In this document: one piece after another, positions 44,204-56,233 of the stretch
Numbering within the stretch: position 1 is the stretch's first letter
Layout: every line of letters starts with the position of its first letter
From: Cryptomeria japonica
Lineage: Eukaryota; Streptophyta; Pinopsida; Cupressales; Cupressaceae
NCBI RefSeq assembly: GCF_030272615.1
Contig: NC_081409.1
Location: 873,012,626 to 873,076,625, forward strand
Direction: 5' to 3'
DNA length: 64,000 nucleotides
The notes under the pieces: model-generated
What the model saw: the letters and a program-made list of their open reading frames with translations, nothing else
Told to the model about the DNA's origin: nothing
The model's database searches: none
Position numbers and translations under genes: made by a program

Positions 44204-47200
44204 TCACTTGAGCTTAATCATCTTCAAGATTTTTGGGTATGCCTTTTGCAATAACTGAAGATATGTATCCTAGTCGGTTCTGAAAGTATCAGAAATGGAT
44301 GCTAGTCCACTTAGTAAGTGGTCATGTGTTTCCTGCTCTTGGACATCTGTCAGTGTGGGTTTAGCTATCATGTCCATGAACTCTCTCTTATGAACACCCA
44401 ATGAATATAATCTAGGACTTACCAGTCCACTTAGACTTCTAGCTCTTTGCATGATTTTATCTCTCTCCTTCTCAAAAACAAAAAATTGGTTCTCCAGGGA
44501 CAAAATTTGTCCATCAACAGATGTGGTTAGTGTAGTCAATCCATCAAAAGAATTAGCAATTTTAGCTATCTTATCATATAACTCTTTTAATCCACTATCT
44601 ACATTAGCCGTAAGAATTTCTATGTTACAACACACTCCATAGATATTTGTACATTGTTTTAAAAAAACCTCAATAGGAATAATTTTGTCCTTAATTTTCT
44701 TCTTCTTTGTTTCTATAATGTGATAAAAAGCTATTGTTTTAGCTACTGTGAATTTATCCAAAGCTTTTTAGTCTGCAATTTGCCTCAGAGATTGAAAATT
44801 GTTAGAGATATGCTCTATTACAGTCTTGAGCTTTCTGGAAGAGATTTCTCCATCTTTAATCTGACAGTCAGGTATTGATCTGTGCAACACTATGCCCGAT
44901 TGATCAATTATTCTTTTATCTGTAGTACCTTCCTTCAATAATTTTTGAGTAGCCATCATCAATTTAGTTGGACTCAACTCAGAGACTGATTTCTTCTCAA
45001 CCTAAGAAGTGTCAATTGCCAAAACCTTTGCTGGGGGATCAGTTTTAATTGCTGGTATGGACTTAGTTTCCTTTACCTTATCCTCTATAACCTATTTTGC
45101 ACCGGTGGCTTTTCCACTTGGTGCAGTGTCAGTTACTGCCGGTGGAGTATTATCCATAGTATTTACAGTGTCCTATACATTGCCTTGCTCAAAAATGGTT
45201 TGTGCCAGTACAGACTGTACACTCTCCTTAACTACCGATTGTGTCTGCATATCTATAGTTACTGTCGGTTGCGTCAAAATTGGAGTTGATCTGTCCAAAA
45301 TATCTTTCCCTTTTGATTTGTCAGGAATGGTTGAAGTTGTTGCCCTTGCAAATTCTTCTTGAGATGTGAAAAAATCTGGGTTTTTTTGAAAGAATTTGGT
45401 CCATCCCTTACTAGTCTCATTTATCACCTAATTTACTCTCCCCATCATATGGCTTATCTGTCAAGGTTTACTGCTGAAAACTATCCTATTTGCAATATCT
45501 ATGCATCTTTTCATTTTTTCATTATTTACAACACCACACATTTCCAAAAGTGCTACTTCCTTAATCTCCCTATCCCTCTTGACAGCGTCAAGTCTTCTAG
45601 CCTCAATTTTATTATACAAGGATAAAGGTATGTCCTTCAAAATTTCAACTAAGGCTTTCTTATAAATGTCTATATACAACAAAATAGCCTCTTCTAATTC
45701 ATTTTGCTCATTCTCTTCTAAATCTTCATAATACTTTGATACATTTTTTAATATTCCATCTTTTGTAATTTCATCAATAAGCTCAACATAGGTCACTATG
45801 GTCTTACCTGTTTCAGTATCATCACCCTTCTTCTTTTTGCTTGTGGTTGCCGGTGTGACTGGTTTCCTCATTTGCATAGGCTTCTTTGTTGGTGGTGGAG
45901 GTGCAGTAGGCTTAATTGCCTTTCTAACAAGTCTCCTCCTAGGCTCTGCCTTCTTCTTCTCTACTGGTGGTTGTACCACATTCTTCCTTTGTACCCTTCT
46001 AAAAGCCAGAGGTTCATTATCCTCAGAATCAGAATCAAAAGTGATAGGGGAAATGTGATCTTGTGGCTTCTTCATTTCTGTAGTACCAACATCTGTTGCC
46101 TTAGCTGCCTGTTTGGATCCTGAACCCAGTTGAGTGTCTATCTTATAAATTACATCTTGTACATATGCAGAAACCTTTTCTATTTTTCTTTCTCTTCTCT
46201 TCCTATTAAAACTGGTTTTCACTTCAAGAGCCTTCTCTCTTGTTGTACCAAAATGCTATGTTTTATCATCTAATGGGGCATCTAACAACCTTTTTGCATA
46301 GAGATCAAAATTTTTATCATCCACCTCATATCCAAGCTCTGTCACCCATATTGTCCTTAGTTCAACTGCTTCCATAAGAGTTTCATTAGTTTTTACCATA
46401 AAACAGATATTAGTGGAATACTTCTCCACAATGTTCTTTGATATTCTCTTGCTTTGCCTCATGTTTTCTTGGAATGTCTTGAAATACCCCCAAAGTTTCT
46501 CATCTCTACCGGTACCAAGACCGATGATTACTTCCTTGATCTACATACCTACCGGCATTTCATGAACCCAATGCTTCTTCCCTAGATCAGGTATCTCATT
46601 CAAGAAGTAAATCATTAAACAAACAATCAAATTTCCATATCTAAAAGTGTGTTTCTTGATTCCTTTGATCTTACCAAGGTTCAACATCAATTCACTCCTC
46701 ATCCATTCACATAAATCATACTTCACATTATTCCTTAGCATCTAATATGCACCATGAATGCATGAACTAGCAATAAAATTCAATCGACTGGATTGAGTTA
46801 CCTTGTAACCTATTATCATGCTTGCAAATTTTACATTAGTGTTGGTGATTGTGCTTATCATCAGTGATTTGCTATCAGACATTACACTAGTGAGTTTCTT
46901 GACCTGATTGTTGGAAATTTTCTTACCAGGTTCTTGTTCGACTTTGGGTAAGCCAGTGATTGCTTATTCGGTGTGAACCCTGCTTAGAACGTATCTGATA
47001 ACCTCATCATTGAATTTTGGTATGTAGAGAATACTGGTTAACCCTAGATCCTCAATTGCTTTGTATTCCAGTTTGATGGTTCTGGAGTCTCCCAGTATCA
47101 TAGATTGATACATTCTTTTGATGTCCTTTATGCCCAAATCCTCCAAGGTGCAGTGAATGTATGCTGTCACGTCTTCAACATACATTACGCCTTTAGGAAC

Positions 47201-47335
47201 CCAAGAAGATGCTCTTATAGAGTCTTCCTTTTTAGCAATCTTGGGAACCTCCTTAAATACTAGCCTTAACCTATCATTGACTTCGACAATGGTGGGATTT
47301 GAAATGAAAGTAGGAGCTGAAGATCCATATGCCAT
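44204..47335 (-). pseudogene. Family 2 ORF2 (about 1,040 codons, broken)
   Basis: ATG at 47335 (MAYGSSAPTF). Collinear with family 1 ORF2: VPKIAKKEDS and YIHCTLEDLG near the N-terminus, NVKFASMIIGYKVTQSSRL, YDLCEWMRSELMLNLGKIK, TIWVTELGYEVDD, a basic Pro/Lys linker (KKAEPRRRLVRKAIKPTAP, KKPMQMRKP), and a C-terminal coiled coil (SLENQFFVFEKERDKIMQRA). The position of the family 1 codon-21 TGA is sense here (VEVNDRLRL), so that stop is specific to family 1. Stops near 46964, 46742, 46541, 46256, 45428, 45175, 44978, 44768 and 44270 break it. Confidence 0.75.
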
Positions 47336-47699
47336 TTCAAAAAATACCTGAAAGTGAGTGCCGGTGGAAGATTGAGTACTTCAGATAACTGCTCAAATTC
47401 CTTTCACAATGCTTTTGCTTGCTCTTAACTTGCCTTTTCTTCACTCTAAATGCCTGAATGCTTGGTGAGTAAAAATTATTTCACTTACCCCCTTTTATCA
47501 GCAAATAAAGTTGTAATTTTTTGTAATAAATGCTTCACCAACAACCCTACGAATGCCAGTTTCATAGTCATGTGCCGGGTGAACCTTCATTGATGATGAA
47601 CACAACTCTCCAGATCTCCTTAGATCTCTTCTGGGGTAATATGCAAAATTTAGCAATGAATTTTCCAACCCCTAAGGCTTATGCCTATGTTACCGGTGA
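47336..47699. other. Family 2 ORF1-ORF2 spacer
   Basis: No gene. Occupies the same place as the roughly 300-bp spacer of family 1. Confidence 0.5.
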
Positions 47700-48826
47700 A
47701 ATTTCCTGCCAGTGGAGGAATACCCTATTCTACCAGTGGAGTTACCGGTGTAGATCCATCTCCATTTGGTTCTTCAGATTTTGTAACCCATCTCTTGGTG
47801 TGATCTTGTTGTATTGCATCTACCTTCTACTTTCCTTTCTCATTATCTTTATCATTATTAATCGGTTGAGTCTTGCTTCTACAATACTTAGTAATATGAC
47901 CTATTTCGATGCATGCATAACATGTAAAATTATTCTTTTGAATTTCTTTGACATATCCGGTATCATTTCTTGACCTACAATGACTAGAAAAATGTCCAAA
48001 CTTTCCGCATGCATGACATTTAACATTCATTCTACAATCTTCTGATCTATGACCATATTTCTTGCAATTTGTGCATTGACCGGGAACATAATTGTAGTTT
48101 TTATTTGCTTTATTTCTACATTGTTTAGCCATATGCCCAAATTTGTTGCAAACAAAAACATCTACCATTGAATTTATAAGCATTAGATTTCCTTATCGGT
48201 TTCCTCTAATCTGATGAGTTCTACATACTGGTTGTTTGATCTTCATTTGCAGTATCAAAGCTTTCACCTTGTACAAATCTAAGTCCTCTAGAATCATCAA
48301 TCTATCTTTGTCTTTTCAATAAGTCATCCAACTATGCAGCACTATTCCTAAACTTTTCTTTATACTCACTTGCAGTAGTCAGATCATCTCTCAAAGTAGT
48401 TATTTGTCTTTCTAGTTCTTGTTCATTGTTCCGGGAGTGTGCCAAATCAATTCTCAACAAATTATACTCATCAGTCAATTTGCCACATTTGTCAAATTTG
48501 TTCTTCAGAGATATAAGAAGATTATCTTCCTTCTTCTTTCTATCCTCAATATATTTTGATAACCTCATAGTCAGATCTTGCATTTCATTCTTCATGAGCA
48601 TGTTTGCTTGACTTAGTTTCTAACATTGTTCCTTAAGAGCATTCTTCTCCTCGTCATCCGGTTTTTGTAAAAGTTGTTTTCTCTTGGCTTGAGCAGATGA
48701 TAACCTTTCTTCCAGGATAAGAATGAATTCATTTGCAGAATTCAATTCTTCTTGAAATTTCAAGTTCTTCATCCTTTCAGTATCATAATCCTCAAGAGCC
48801 ATCTCAATTTACTTCTCCATAGCCAT
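47700..48826 (-). pseudogene. Family 2 ORF1 (coiled coil plus four CCHC knuckles)
   Basis: ATG at 48826 (MAMEK then TAA). Coiled coil with ERMKNLKFQEELNSANE and LERQITTLRDDLTTASEYK. Knuckles: a first one frameshifted at its first Cys (VCNKFGHMAKQC), then CTNCKKYGHRSEDC, CHACGKFGHFSSHC and CYACIEIGHITKYC. Stops after LKEQC, NSAA and NEKGK. The same four-knuckle number as family 1 indicates a conserved design. Confidence 0.75.
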
Positions 48827-48900
48827 GTTCAAAGATTCTGATTTCAGGATCTTCCTCAAGCTGTTAAACTTCTTCCAAGGAACCAATACCTGATACCAAT

Positions 48901-49199
48901 TGTTGGGATCCAAGAACACTAAGAGGGGGGGGTGGGGGGGTTGAATGTTCTACCGGCATGAACAATTTTTATCCTTTTAAACCATACACATACAAACCGG
49001 TAAAAAAATAAACATATAACAAGAAGCAAATAAACCATCCATATAAATGAACACCATAACACACATAATTTATATGTGGAAAACCTCAAAGAGGAAAAAC
49101 CACGATGGGATTTGTGACCCACAATATTAGTTCACTGTCCATATGAAAAGATATTACATATAATAGGGGCTTGCACATGTAGAAAGGCACACTGCCTAC
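48901..49199 (-). repeat. Family 2 5' LTR, truncated (299 bp of about 561)
   Basis: Starts TGTTGGGATCC right after a partly preserved primer-site complement (CCTGATACCA, 48889-48898). Homology to 43407-43967 stops at GGCACACTGCCTA. Confidence 0.8.
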
Positions 49200-49360
49200 A
49201 AAATCTTTTAAATTCCATATTTTATAATATTTTCACGGTTTTTTAAATTATGTAAAAGTTTTTAATGAATATAGAAAAAATAAAAAATTATTAGTTTTAC
49301 GAAAGGGTTTAAACCCCCCTGTCACTCATACTGCACTTTAAAATTATCTATAGAGTTTAT
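49200..49360. other. Short AT-rich spacer
   Basis: Nothing recognised. Confidence 0.4.
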
Positions 49361-49885
49361 TTGTGGGCCCCTACCACTATACCATTGATTCCATTGCTAT
49401 CTACCTATCTTTTCCATGTGGTCATTGCCAACATCCTTTGCCTATGCTCCGACCCTTTTGCAAATCCTCCCGACAACATGTGCATTCTCCTCAACGGTCC
49501 TGTTGTCTTCTGCCATGTGGGCTTCCCTGCCATCAATGTGCCATTCAAACACACATTCCAGTCCATGCAACACTTTTGTATTAACCCGCATAATAAGAGC
49601 CTAGAGACATGTGTCATGTTCCAATTCCTCCATGGGTACACCCAGTCACCGCATAGTTCTTGTGCAGTTAGCCACCAACACAACATACGAATGCCCACAT
49701 CACCCATCGAGTTAGTAGCATAGTCACCTTCCACCGTACTGCCATGCTAACAGACACTTGTCTTGGCACATTGGATTCCGTACATTGCCACATGGGATTG
49801 CTAACATCATCATACATATGTTCTGGGAGAAGGGTGCAACGTCCAGATGATGGTCTGATAGCCATGAAATTGAACACCATGAATT
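49361..49885. other. GC-richer unassigned segment
   Basis: Base composition stands out from the AT-rich flanks, and both strands carry overlapping open frames of about 110-120 codons rich in Cys, Pro and His. No domain recognised and codon use gives no decision. Could be an old exon or a repeat fragment. Confidence 0.3.
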
Positions 49886-50569
49886 TCTGACATCAGATTA
49901 CGTCAACAGTATTTTGAAAATATTTTACGCCCCCTCTCATTTGGTTTTTTGATTTCACAGTCTGACTTCAGGAGGCCGTATCTTGCTCATTTTGGCTCCT
50001 TTTTTGGTGCAATTGTTTTTTAAATGGGCTAATGCTTTGTGCCCACTGTAGTGGTGGAGGAATTTTATGATATTTATGGACAGAGTTTTTAGATTTTTTA
50101 TATTTTCATGACTGTACCTATCTAATCCAAGATTTTGCAACTTCAGAGGCTTCATTTGGGGACATACGACCTCCTTTTCAGGTGTCATTTTTTTGAAAGT
50201 GAATAATTTTTAGTCTACTTTCATAATCCGCCATTAGTTTGGAGTGATTTTGAGTAAAAAATTTACTTTCAGTATTTGGTCATTTTTGGCCTATTTGGTA
50301 CTTGTATTTTGCTTGGATCTCAATTTAGATCACTTGCAGTATTGTTTGGAGTCTCTTTTAGCCTATTTGAGGTAGTTGTAAGATTGAAATCAGAAGTCCA
50401 CCTTGCCTTATTTTTCAAGTGACCCATTGTACACGCACTAAGTATAAAATGTCAAATCACCCTTTTTTTGGGGCGGGGGGGGGGGGGGGTTTCTTGATTG
50501 GGTGAATTTGGGGGTGTGTCTTGTGTGATTGTGCCTCTCTCTATCTTGTGATTTTTTCATTTTGGTGCT
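49886..50569 (+). other. Leader-like region before copia gag
   Basis: No ORF. A G run lies near 50470-50488. It resembles retroelement leader sequence, but no 5' LTR matching 52452-52948 was found upstream. Confidence 0.4.
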
Positions 50570-51172
50570 ATGGGTTCTCCTAAATTTTCACTTTTAACTC
50601 CTCATAATTATGCATCATGGAAGATAAAGGCATGGAGTAAACTAATAAAAAAAAGACTCATTCATTATGTAAATGGAACTATAACAACACCACCTGATCC
50701 TAAGGCTGATCCTAATTCTCAAGTAGAAAGGCTCACTAAGAATGCTATGTCACTTAGAACATTAAGAAAGTATGTATCAGATGACCTCATTTTTCACATT
50801 GAGAAGTGTACTACAATTAAAGAGTCTTGGGATATTTATGAAAAATTGTATGGCCAAGTTGATGAGATTAATGGCTACAAGCTTGATAGTGAACTCACAA
50901 CACTGGATCCCAAGGATTTTGATATAATCCAAGATTATGTCACAAAAGAAAATGAGCTAAGAGAAAAGCTAAAGGATTGTGGAATTGACAAAAAGGATGC
51001 TCAATTCATTTACAACTTGTTGGACAAGTTTCCATCAGAGTATGCAGCCTTTTTATCTAACTTTCACACCCATAGGTTAGCTCAAGGTTCCTCATACACT
51101 TATCCCTCCTTTGATGCATTCACATGGATGTTATTGGGGAATAATCTATTCCCATTGGGGATAACTCCTTAA
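50570..51172 (+). pseudogene. Copia gag N-terminal domain (UBN2-like)
   Basis: 200 codons from ATG at 50570: LLTPHNYASWKIKAWSKL, then RTLRKYVSDDLIFHIEKC, ESWDIYEKLYG, LREKLKDCGIDKKDAQFIYNLLDKFPSEYAAF cut into conserved blocks. This is the plant copia gag fold (Trp near the N-terminus, W-x-x-Y/L, late LLxxLPxxY motif). The zinc knuckle is missing. At about 51157 the frame passes into the pre-integrase remnant and stops. Capsid role in the family; here a relic. Confidence 0.75.
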
Positions 51173-51891
51173 ATGATGTGTTGTGTATACCCCACTTGAC
51201 AAACAATATTCTTTGCATCTATCAAATCACACATGGGGCAACTAGGAAAACTGTGGAGTTCACACCTGATTCAATTATCATTAGAGACTTGGAGAGTAGT
51301 GCTATCATTATGATTGGGGTGGTTGATCATGCATCTTGACTGTACTCCTTTTCACATTTTGGTCCTATTGATGACGTTGATTCTTCCTATGTTGATGATT
51401 TAGATTTTGAGGAGAACCTTGGGTACTTGAACTTGGGGATTCTCACATGTGACCCCATTCTTGAGCCTTGCATTTCATCTCCTCTTGATATCACATCACC
51501 TATTGCACTTGATGATGTAGCTAGTGTGACAATTTTTCCTTCTTGTGTTTCAGTGCAACAGGATATTTCATATCTTCCAGCTTCAGTTGATTGGGATGCC
51601 TACTTGACAGACATTGCAGGTTTGTTTGTGGACTCCTACATTGTAGATTTGGGAGACATCATTGATGATATTCATCTTCTCTTTGATGAAGATTACCCTT
51701 CTTCGATTGTTGCAAGGGAACCCTTTGACCCTCTTGTGCATTCTCTACATGATCCTTCTTTCAAGGTTGATATGATTGTGGATAGTTTTGTGCAACAGTT
51801 GGAGGAGGTCTCTTTATTATTTGAGGAGACATGTGAGTCTTTGGATATTGTTCTACATTCTTCTCCACTAGATCTTGGAGTGCCTTTTTAA
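51160..51891 (+). pseudogene. GAG-pre-integrase remnant fused to acidic tail
   Basis: Read from GDNSLNDVLCIPHLTNNIL, which matches the copia block LxDVLyVPxLxxNLLS after the protease, then RDLESSAIIMIG, a TGA near 51339, and 51427-51891 open: an Asp/Glu-rich region (VDWDAYLTDIAGLFVDS, IDDIHLLFDEDYPSS) of no known family ending LDLGVPF. Protease, zinc knuckle and the rest of pol were deleted between gag and this block. Confidence 0.6.
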
Positions 51892-52451
51892 GCAGTGTGG
51901 AGCAGTTCACCGCCTTTGGAGGGGGTAACTTTCAGCATCGACATGGGGACACTTGAACAGTTTTCAGAGATTCCATTCATCTTGACTTTTTATCCTACAT
52001 ATTCCATTCATGATTAGGGAGACTTCATGGATACACCTTTGGTTGTGTTTCTTCCCAAGGGGAGGAATGTTTTTTGACGTTTGTGGAGAAGTTTCTTCAT
52101 TCAACTTTGAGCTTCTACCATTGGTGTAGATTCTACATTAAGGGGGGGCTACCTAGTCTCTCTTCTTCTTCTCTCATATGGGGGGGACTTTTTCCTCACA
52201 TGAGGTTTTGTCCTTCTCATACTTCTTTGAGAGTTATTTGTATATAGTTTTCATCTCTCTTTTTGGGGGAGGGTTTTTTCCCATTGGTTTTTTCTATCTT
52301 TCCCCGCTTTATGAGAGATTGCATTAGTTTGCATGCATTTGCATTTGTACATGGGTACCTAACATGACCTAGTAGCCAACACCCATCTTGCATTGCTTAG
52401 TTGCAGTGTATACTTAAGCACATATTCCCCTAAGTTGCACTTAAGAGGGGG
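51892..52451 (+). other. 3' noncoding region with repeated polypurine boxes
   Basis: Purine boxes near 52057 (AAGGGGAGGAA), 52138 (TTAAGGGGGGG), 52178 (ATGGGGGGGA), 52264 (GGGGGAGGG) and the PPT TTAAGAGGGGG at 52441-52451. Confidence 0.55.
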
Positions 52452-52948
52452 TGTTGGTGTAATTATTTATTCATCTTGGATATAATTACACTTTACTTAA
52501 GTTTACTTAGGTACATGAATTTCATAGTAGTTTGCATATGAGACACTTGGGTGTTTGTGCCACATTGGGATAGTGTGTTGTAGGAAATTTCCACCTTTTA
52601 TGGTATGATCTTGGTATTACTTTATCATATCCACTTATTGTGGGATGATAATTCCACCTTCGATGGGTGATCCACCTCATGTGGAATATTTTATTGTTTA
52701 TCCTACCTACCACACCTATTTCTTACCTACCCTTGTTTCTTATTGAGCCACATGTCATGATTGTGTGCTCACATATCCATATAGCCTTGCCTATATAAGC
52801 AAGCTAATATTCATTGTATGTAACAAAAGCTTTTAATGATCCAGTTGATCAGTAAATTCATCTTGATAGAATACAGTTTAGTCCTATCATCTATTTTGTC
52901 TCTCTATTTTGTATTTTTCATTGAGCTCTTGATCTTGGCAAATTCTCA
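52452..52948 (+). repeat. 3' LTR of the copia derivative (497 bp)
   Basis: TGTTGGTGTAATT to AATTCTCA, directly after the polypurine tract. TATA box CTATATAAGC near 52790, followed by an initiation-type region. Confidence 0.7.
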
Positions 52949-54500
52949 TAATTTTAAATTATTAATTCATTTTAGATTGTCTGTTTAAAATATAAACAAT
53001 AATAAAACTATATTGAATTGTCACAACCTACAGTGGAAACAAGACATGGTTGACAATTACAACAAACAAATTCCGCATAAACTTTGACAAAAGAAGAGAC
53101 ATGGAAAACATGACAGTAACATATATGAAAAAAAGATTACAGTAACACAGAGAAATTTGTGAAGTACCATGAGTTGTGAAAAAAGCTCTGTTGCACTATA
53201 TTACAAGGCAGACTAAGGTGTTGCACCACAGTTTCCCATGGAATGCATTACAAGATGACAAATAAAGAGTAAAAGGAATAGTTAATTGTTCAAAGATACA
53301 CACAAACAATGTTTAAGAAAATTTATGAAGACAAATGTTCTAGTAGAGTATTTGGCTATAAATATTATTGTCTAGTTTATGAGCTTTCAAGATTCTATTT
53401 TGAGGCCCAAATGGGGCACACACATAGTAAAAATTTATTATTTCCTCCGTTGTCTCATTTGCACAATGGAGTTGACACCATAATAGAAGACTTTATGCTT
53501 CTTCGGGTTCCTATGTAACTCGGGAGGGGTGATAACTTTAACATCCTGATTTTCTAGCTCGGTAGTTTTGACAACTTTAACCTACTATAGAAAAAAGCGA
53601 CATCATATGATTGCTACCAATTTCATTACATTCAATAAAGTTAAACGATGGCATGACAAAATAGAGGAAAGGATGTTGCAATCTTATCGAAAATTGGGTA
53701 CGGATGATGTCTTTGATATCCCACACCTCCCACAAGTTTAGGGAGTCTAATAAGACATCAGAAATGCATGTAGATAAGGCAACGAGGTATTTCCATCAAA
53801 GACATCCATGATTCATACTTTAGCACAACCGCATCGAAGAAGCTTTTTGTGACATAGGACACTACTCCCAACCACTTCCCCATCGATTTGTAGCTAGAAT
53901 TCATCTCCAATAGCAAGAGTGTTAACATCTTCATCAACACACTCTTCTTCATCTTGCATAGTTGGCTGTAGTAGTAATGTATGCATGTGGTAATGTAAAT
54001 AAGATTTTTTTATAAATGACCATCCACATAACTAAATCAATTCATTTCAACGTGATAGAAAAATAAAAAAATAGATGGCTGACCCACATTATCCCCTTCA
54101 TACCCATTGCGGTTTGCATTTCTAAAGCCAGTGTCATTTCTTGTTGAATGTTTCTTGCCATCCACACTTCCTTTTGTGGCAGTATGTTGTAAAAGAGGCC
54201 ACACTATAAAGGAGTGTAACTACAAAATTAATCCATTTGAACGGTAATATAACACTGTGTGTGATATAACACACTGTGGCTAAAATGGCTCCAAAACCAC
54301 ACGTTAATAACATGAAAAGTCAATAAGACGAATTTCTTAAAAAATTGCAGATCCTTGATCGTGATCAGCAAATTTAGCAGTGACTTTGATTTTTGCAAAA
54401 TTTTTGAAAAAAGTGAATAACAGGAGTTTTGTAACCCCTTTTTGCAGCCAGTTTAGCCGCGTAAAACTGCATGTATTACCTGTTCATGTTTGCTTCTATC
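52949..54500. other. Unassigned interval
   Basis: No convincing gene. Minus-strand pieces near 53480-53590 (VKVITPPELHRNPKKHKVF) and 53758-53952 look faintly protein-like, and a plus-strand CCKRGHTIKEC near 54180 resembles a zinc-knuckle scrap, but none could be assigned. Confidence 0.35.
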
Positions 54501-54509
54501 TGATGGTAT

Positions 54510-55883
54510 AATGAATCAATATGGATCCAGACAACTACTAAGAGGGGGGGGTGTGAATCAATAGATGTAAAACCAACTAAAGTTTCACCAAACCCAAAAA
54601 AAGCCTCTCAATTCAAACTCAAAACTGATTGGTTCAAAGACTGAACTAACAAATGCAATATCACTGTCAAGTACTCTGGTTGATTATCATAATAGAATAA
54701 TAGTATAACAGCTCTGAAATTCTGAAAAACCTTTTAACTAATACATCCAAATACTTTACTAACAAAAGTAAAAACACATTTCAGATTGTTGTCGGTCATC
54801 ATATCATATCTAAGTGGATTTAGCAATTAAGCAAATTAACCATAGCAAATATAACCACAAAAACATTCACCACTTGACATAATGATTTTAACATGGAAAG
54901 CTAAATGGGAAAAACCATGGTGGGGATGAATACCCACAAGTATTCTGAACTCTTCTGAAGTTTTCCTTGTTAGGAGCCAAGCCTGTTAAAGCTTTACAAT
55001 AAGTCATGTTAAGAATAGATCCTGTTAGGGACCACTAGGTTAAGGGATTGACTATAATTCCCTATTAGAAGTAACCTCAATAGAGGATTTGAAATCCAAG
55101 CTAATGGATTACCTGGTTGGAGGATTTAGATATCACTAAGCTTGTTAGAGCTTGCCTAGTTAAGGGATTTGACTGTTGTAATCATTAGAGAACAATAGGG
55201 GTTTGTTGATCTGGTAAATAGAACTACTCTCCTTGATCAAATCCTTTTCATGCTCCTATCTGCCTTCACACATACAACAGATACATCTCCTGGTTCAGCA
55301 GCCAATCACTCTTACACAACCAAAATTGCCAACACTACAACAAAACAACTCATCGGCCTTATAAGCAAAACAACATGTTGGTAACACATCACAAACCTAA
55401 GATCTCATAGAGATTACAAACAAATCGGTTCAAGTATGACTATTGGATTATATAGAAATTATTGCACATGATTCAAGACAACCTCAACCGCTCCTTGATC
55501 ACTACTTCATCTATCCCTATAACTCATCATGTGGTTTCCTTTCCGTGCAATGTACTTGCTCATTCCCAAGATAAAACCATTATCTCTATGTGCCAAAAAC
55601 AATTTGAAACTCTTCACATACAACATGCATACATGGCATAATTATTACCGTTCATCATTTGATCATAAACCAATACAACCGATTCACCAAGCTCCATCAG
55701 TTAGGATTTAGCACATCAATAGGTAGGGTTACCGGTTGATCTCACTTATTCTCAAGTAATACCGATTTCCTTCACTAGCTAACCTACCGGTTGCAAAAAA
55801 ACATCATAACAACATACCGGTTACAATTAACATCAATGACAACATAATAGTTCATCAATGCAATCTTCATGCAAATGCCAACA
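54510..55883 (-). repeat. Family 3 3' LTR (about 1.37 kb)
   Basis: Right end CCAACA at 55883 adjoins ATCTCCCCCTTTGG. Left end near 54510 carries ATGGATCCAGACAACTACTAAGAG and a G run like the family 2 U5 end. GGGAAAAACCATGGTGGGGAT at about 54910 is the block shared by all these LTRs. The left border is approximate. Confidence 0.65.
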
Positions 55884-56233
55884 ATCTCCCCCTTTGGCAT
55901 TAATGGCAATACAAGTATAAATACCCTTGATTGTGTATAGGAATCCTAGTTTACATTTTACAATGTTCTCTCCTTCAATTGAGTTTGCATGTCTTTAGCT
56001 GGTAACTAGCTATAGATCTTCTCTCTGTAATCATATAGTTCTTCTCCCCATAATCATATAGTTCTTCTCCCCCTTTGACAACAATGGAAAAGTGAAAGTA
56101 AAACATGCAATGTCATACTTCACTATTCTGCATCAACAATCTACAACTTGATGCTCCCCCTGTGGAATAACTCCACTCTACACAAATCTCACTTCAAGAT
56201 TCTTCAATTAGCTTCGGGACTGATGTATTCCAC
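55884..56233 (-). mobile_element. Family 3 internal 3' end, split by an insertion
   Basis: Three polypurine boxes again: 55884 (ATCTCCCCCTTTGG), about 56068 (TCTCCCCCTTTGA) and about 56153 (GCTCCCCCTGTGG). The gypsy-type element at 56234 interrupts the region; the rest of family 3 should lie beyond 64000. Confidence 0.6.

Larger units (their letters stand above)
43407..49199 (-). mobile_element. Family 2 LTR retroelement (ORF1-ORF2 type), 5' LTR truncated
   Basis: 3' LTR 43407-43967, internal region 43968-48900, 5' LTR 48901-49199 cut short. Same plan as the array units: primer site, ORF1 with coiled coil and knuckles, ORF2, three polypurine boxes, LTR. Clearly diverged from family 1 at the protein level, so the ORF1-ORF2 plan is older than either family. 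No pol. Confidence 0.85.
50570..52948 (+). mobile_element. Non-autonomous copia derivative
   Basis: Gag start, remnant of the region between protease and integrase, an acidic unknown tail, several polypurine boxes and a 3' LTR. No RT, integrase core or RNase H. The 5' LTR is missing. Confidence 0.65.

Noticed and set aside
53461-53590. Possible chromatin-domain (PWWP-like) exon on the minus strand
   Set aside because: Only a short FYYG-type resemblance; no flanking exon or full motif.
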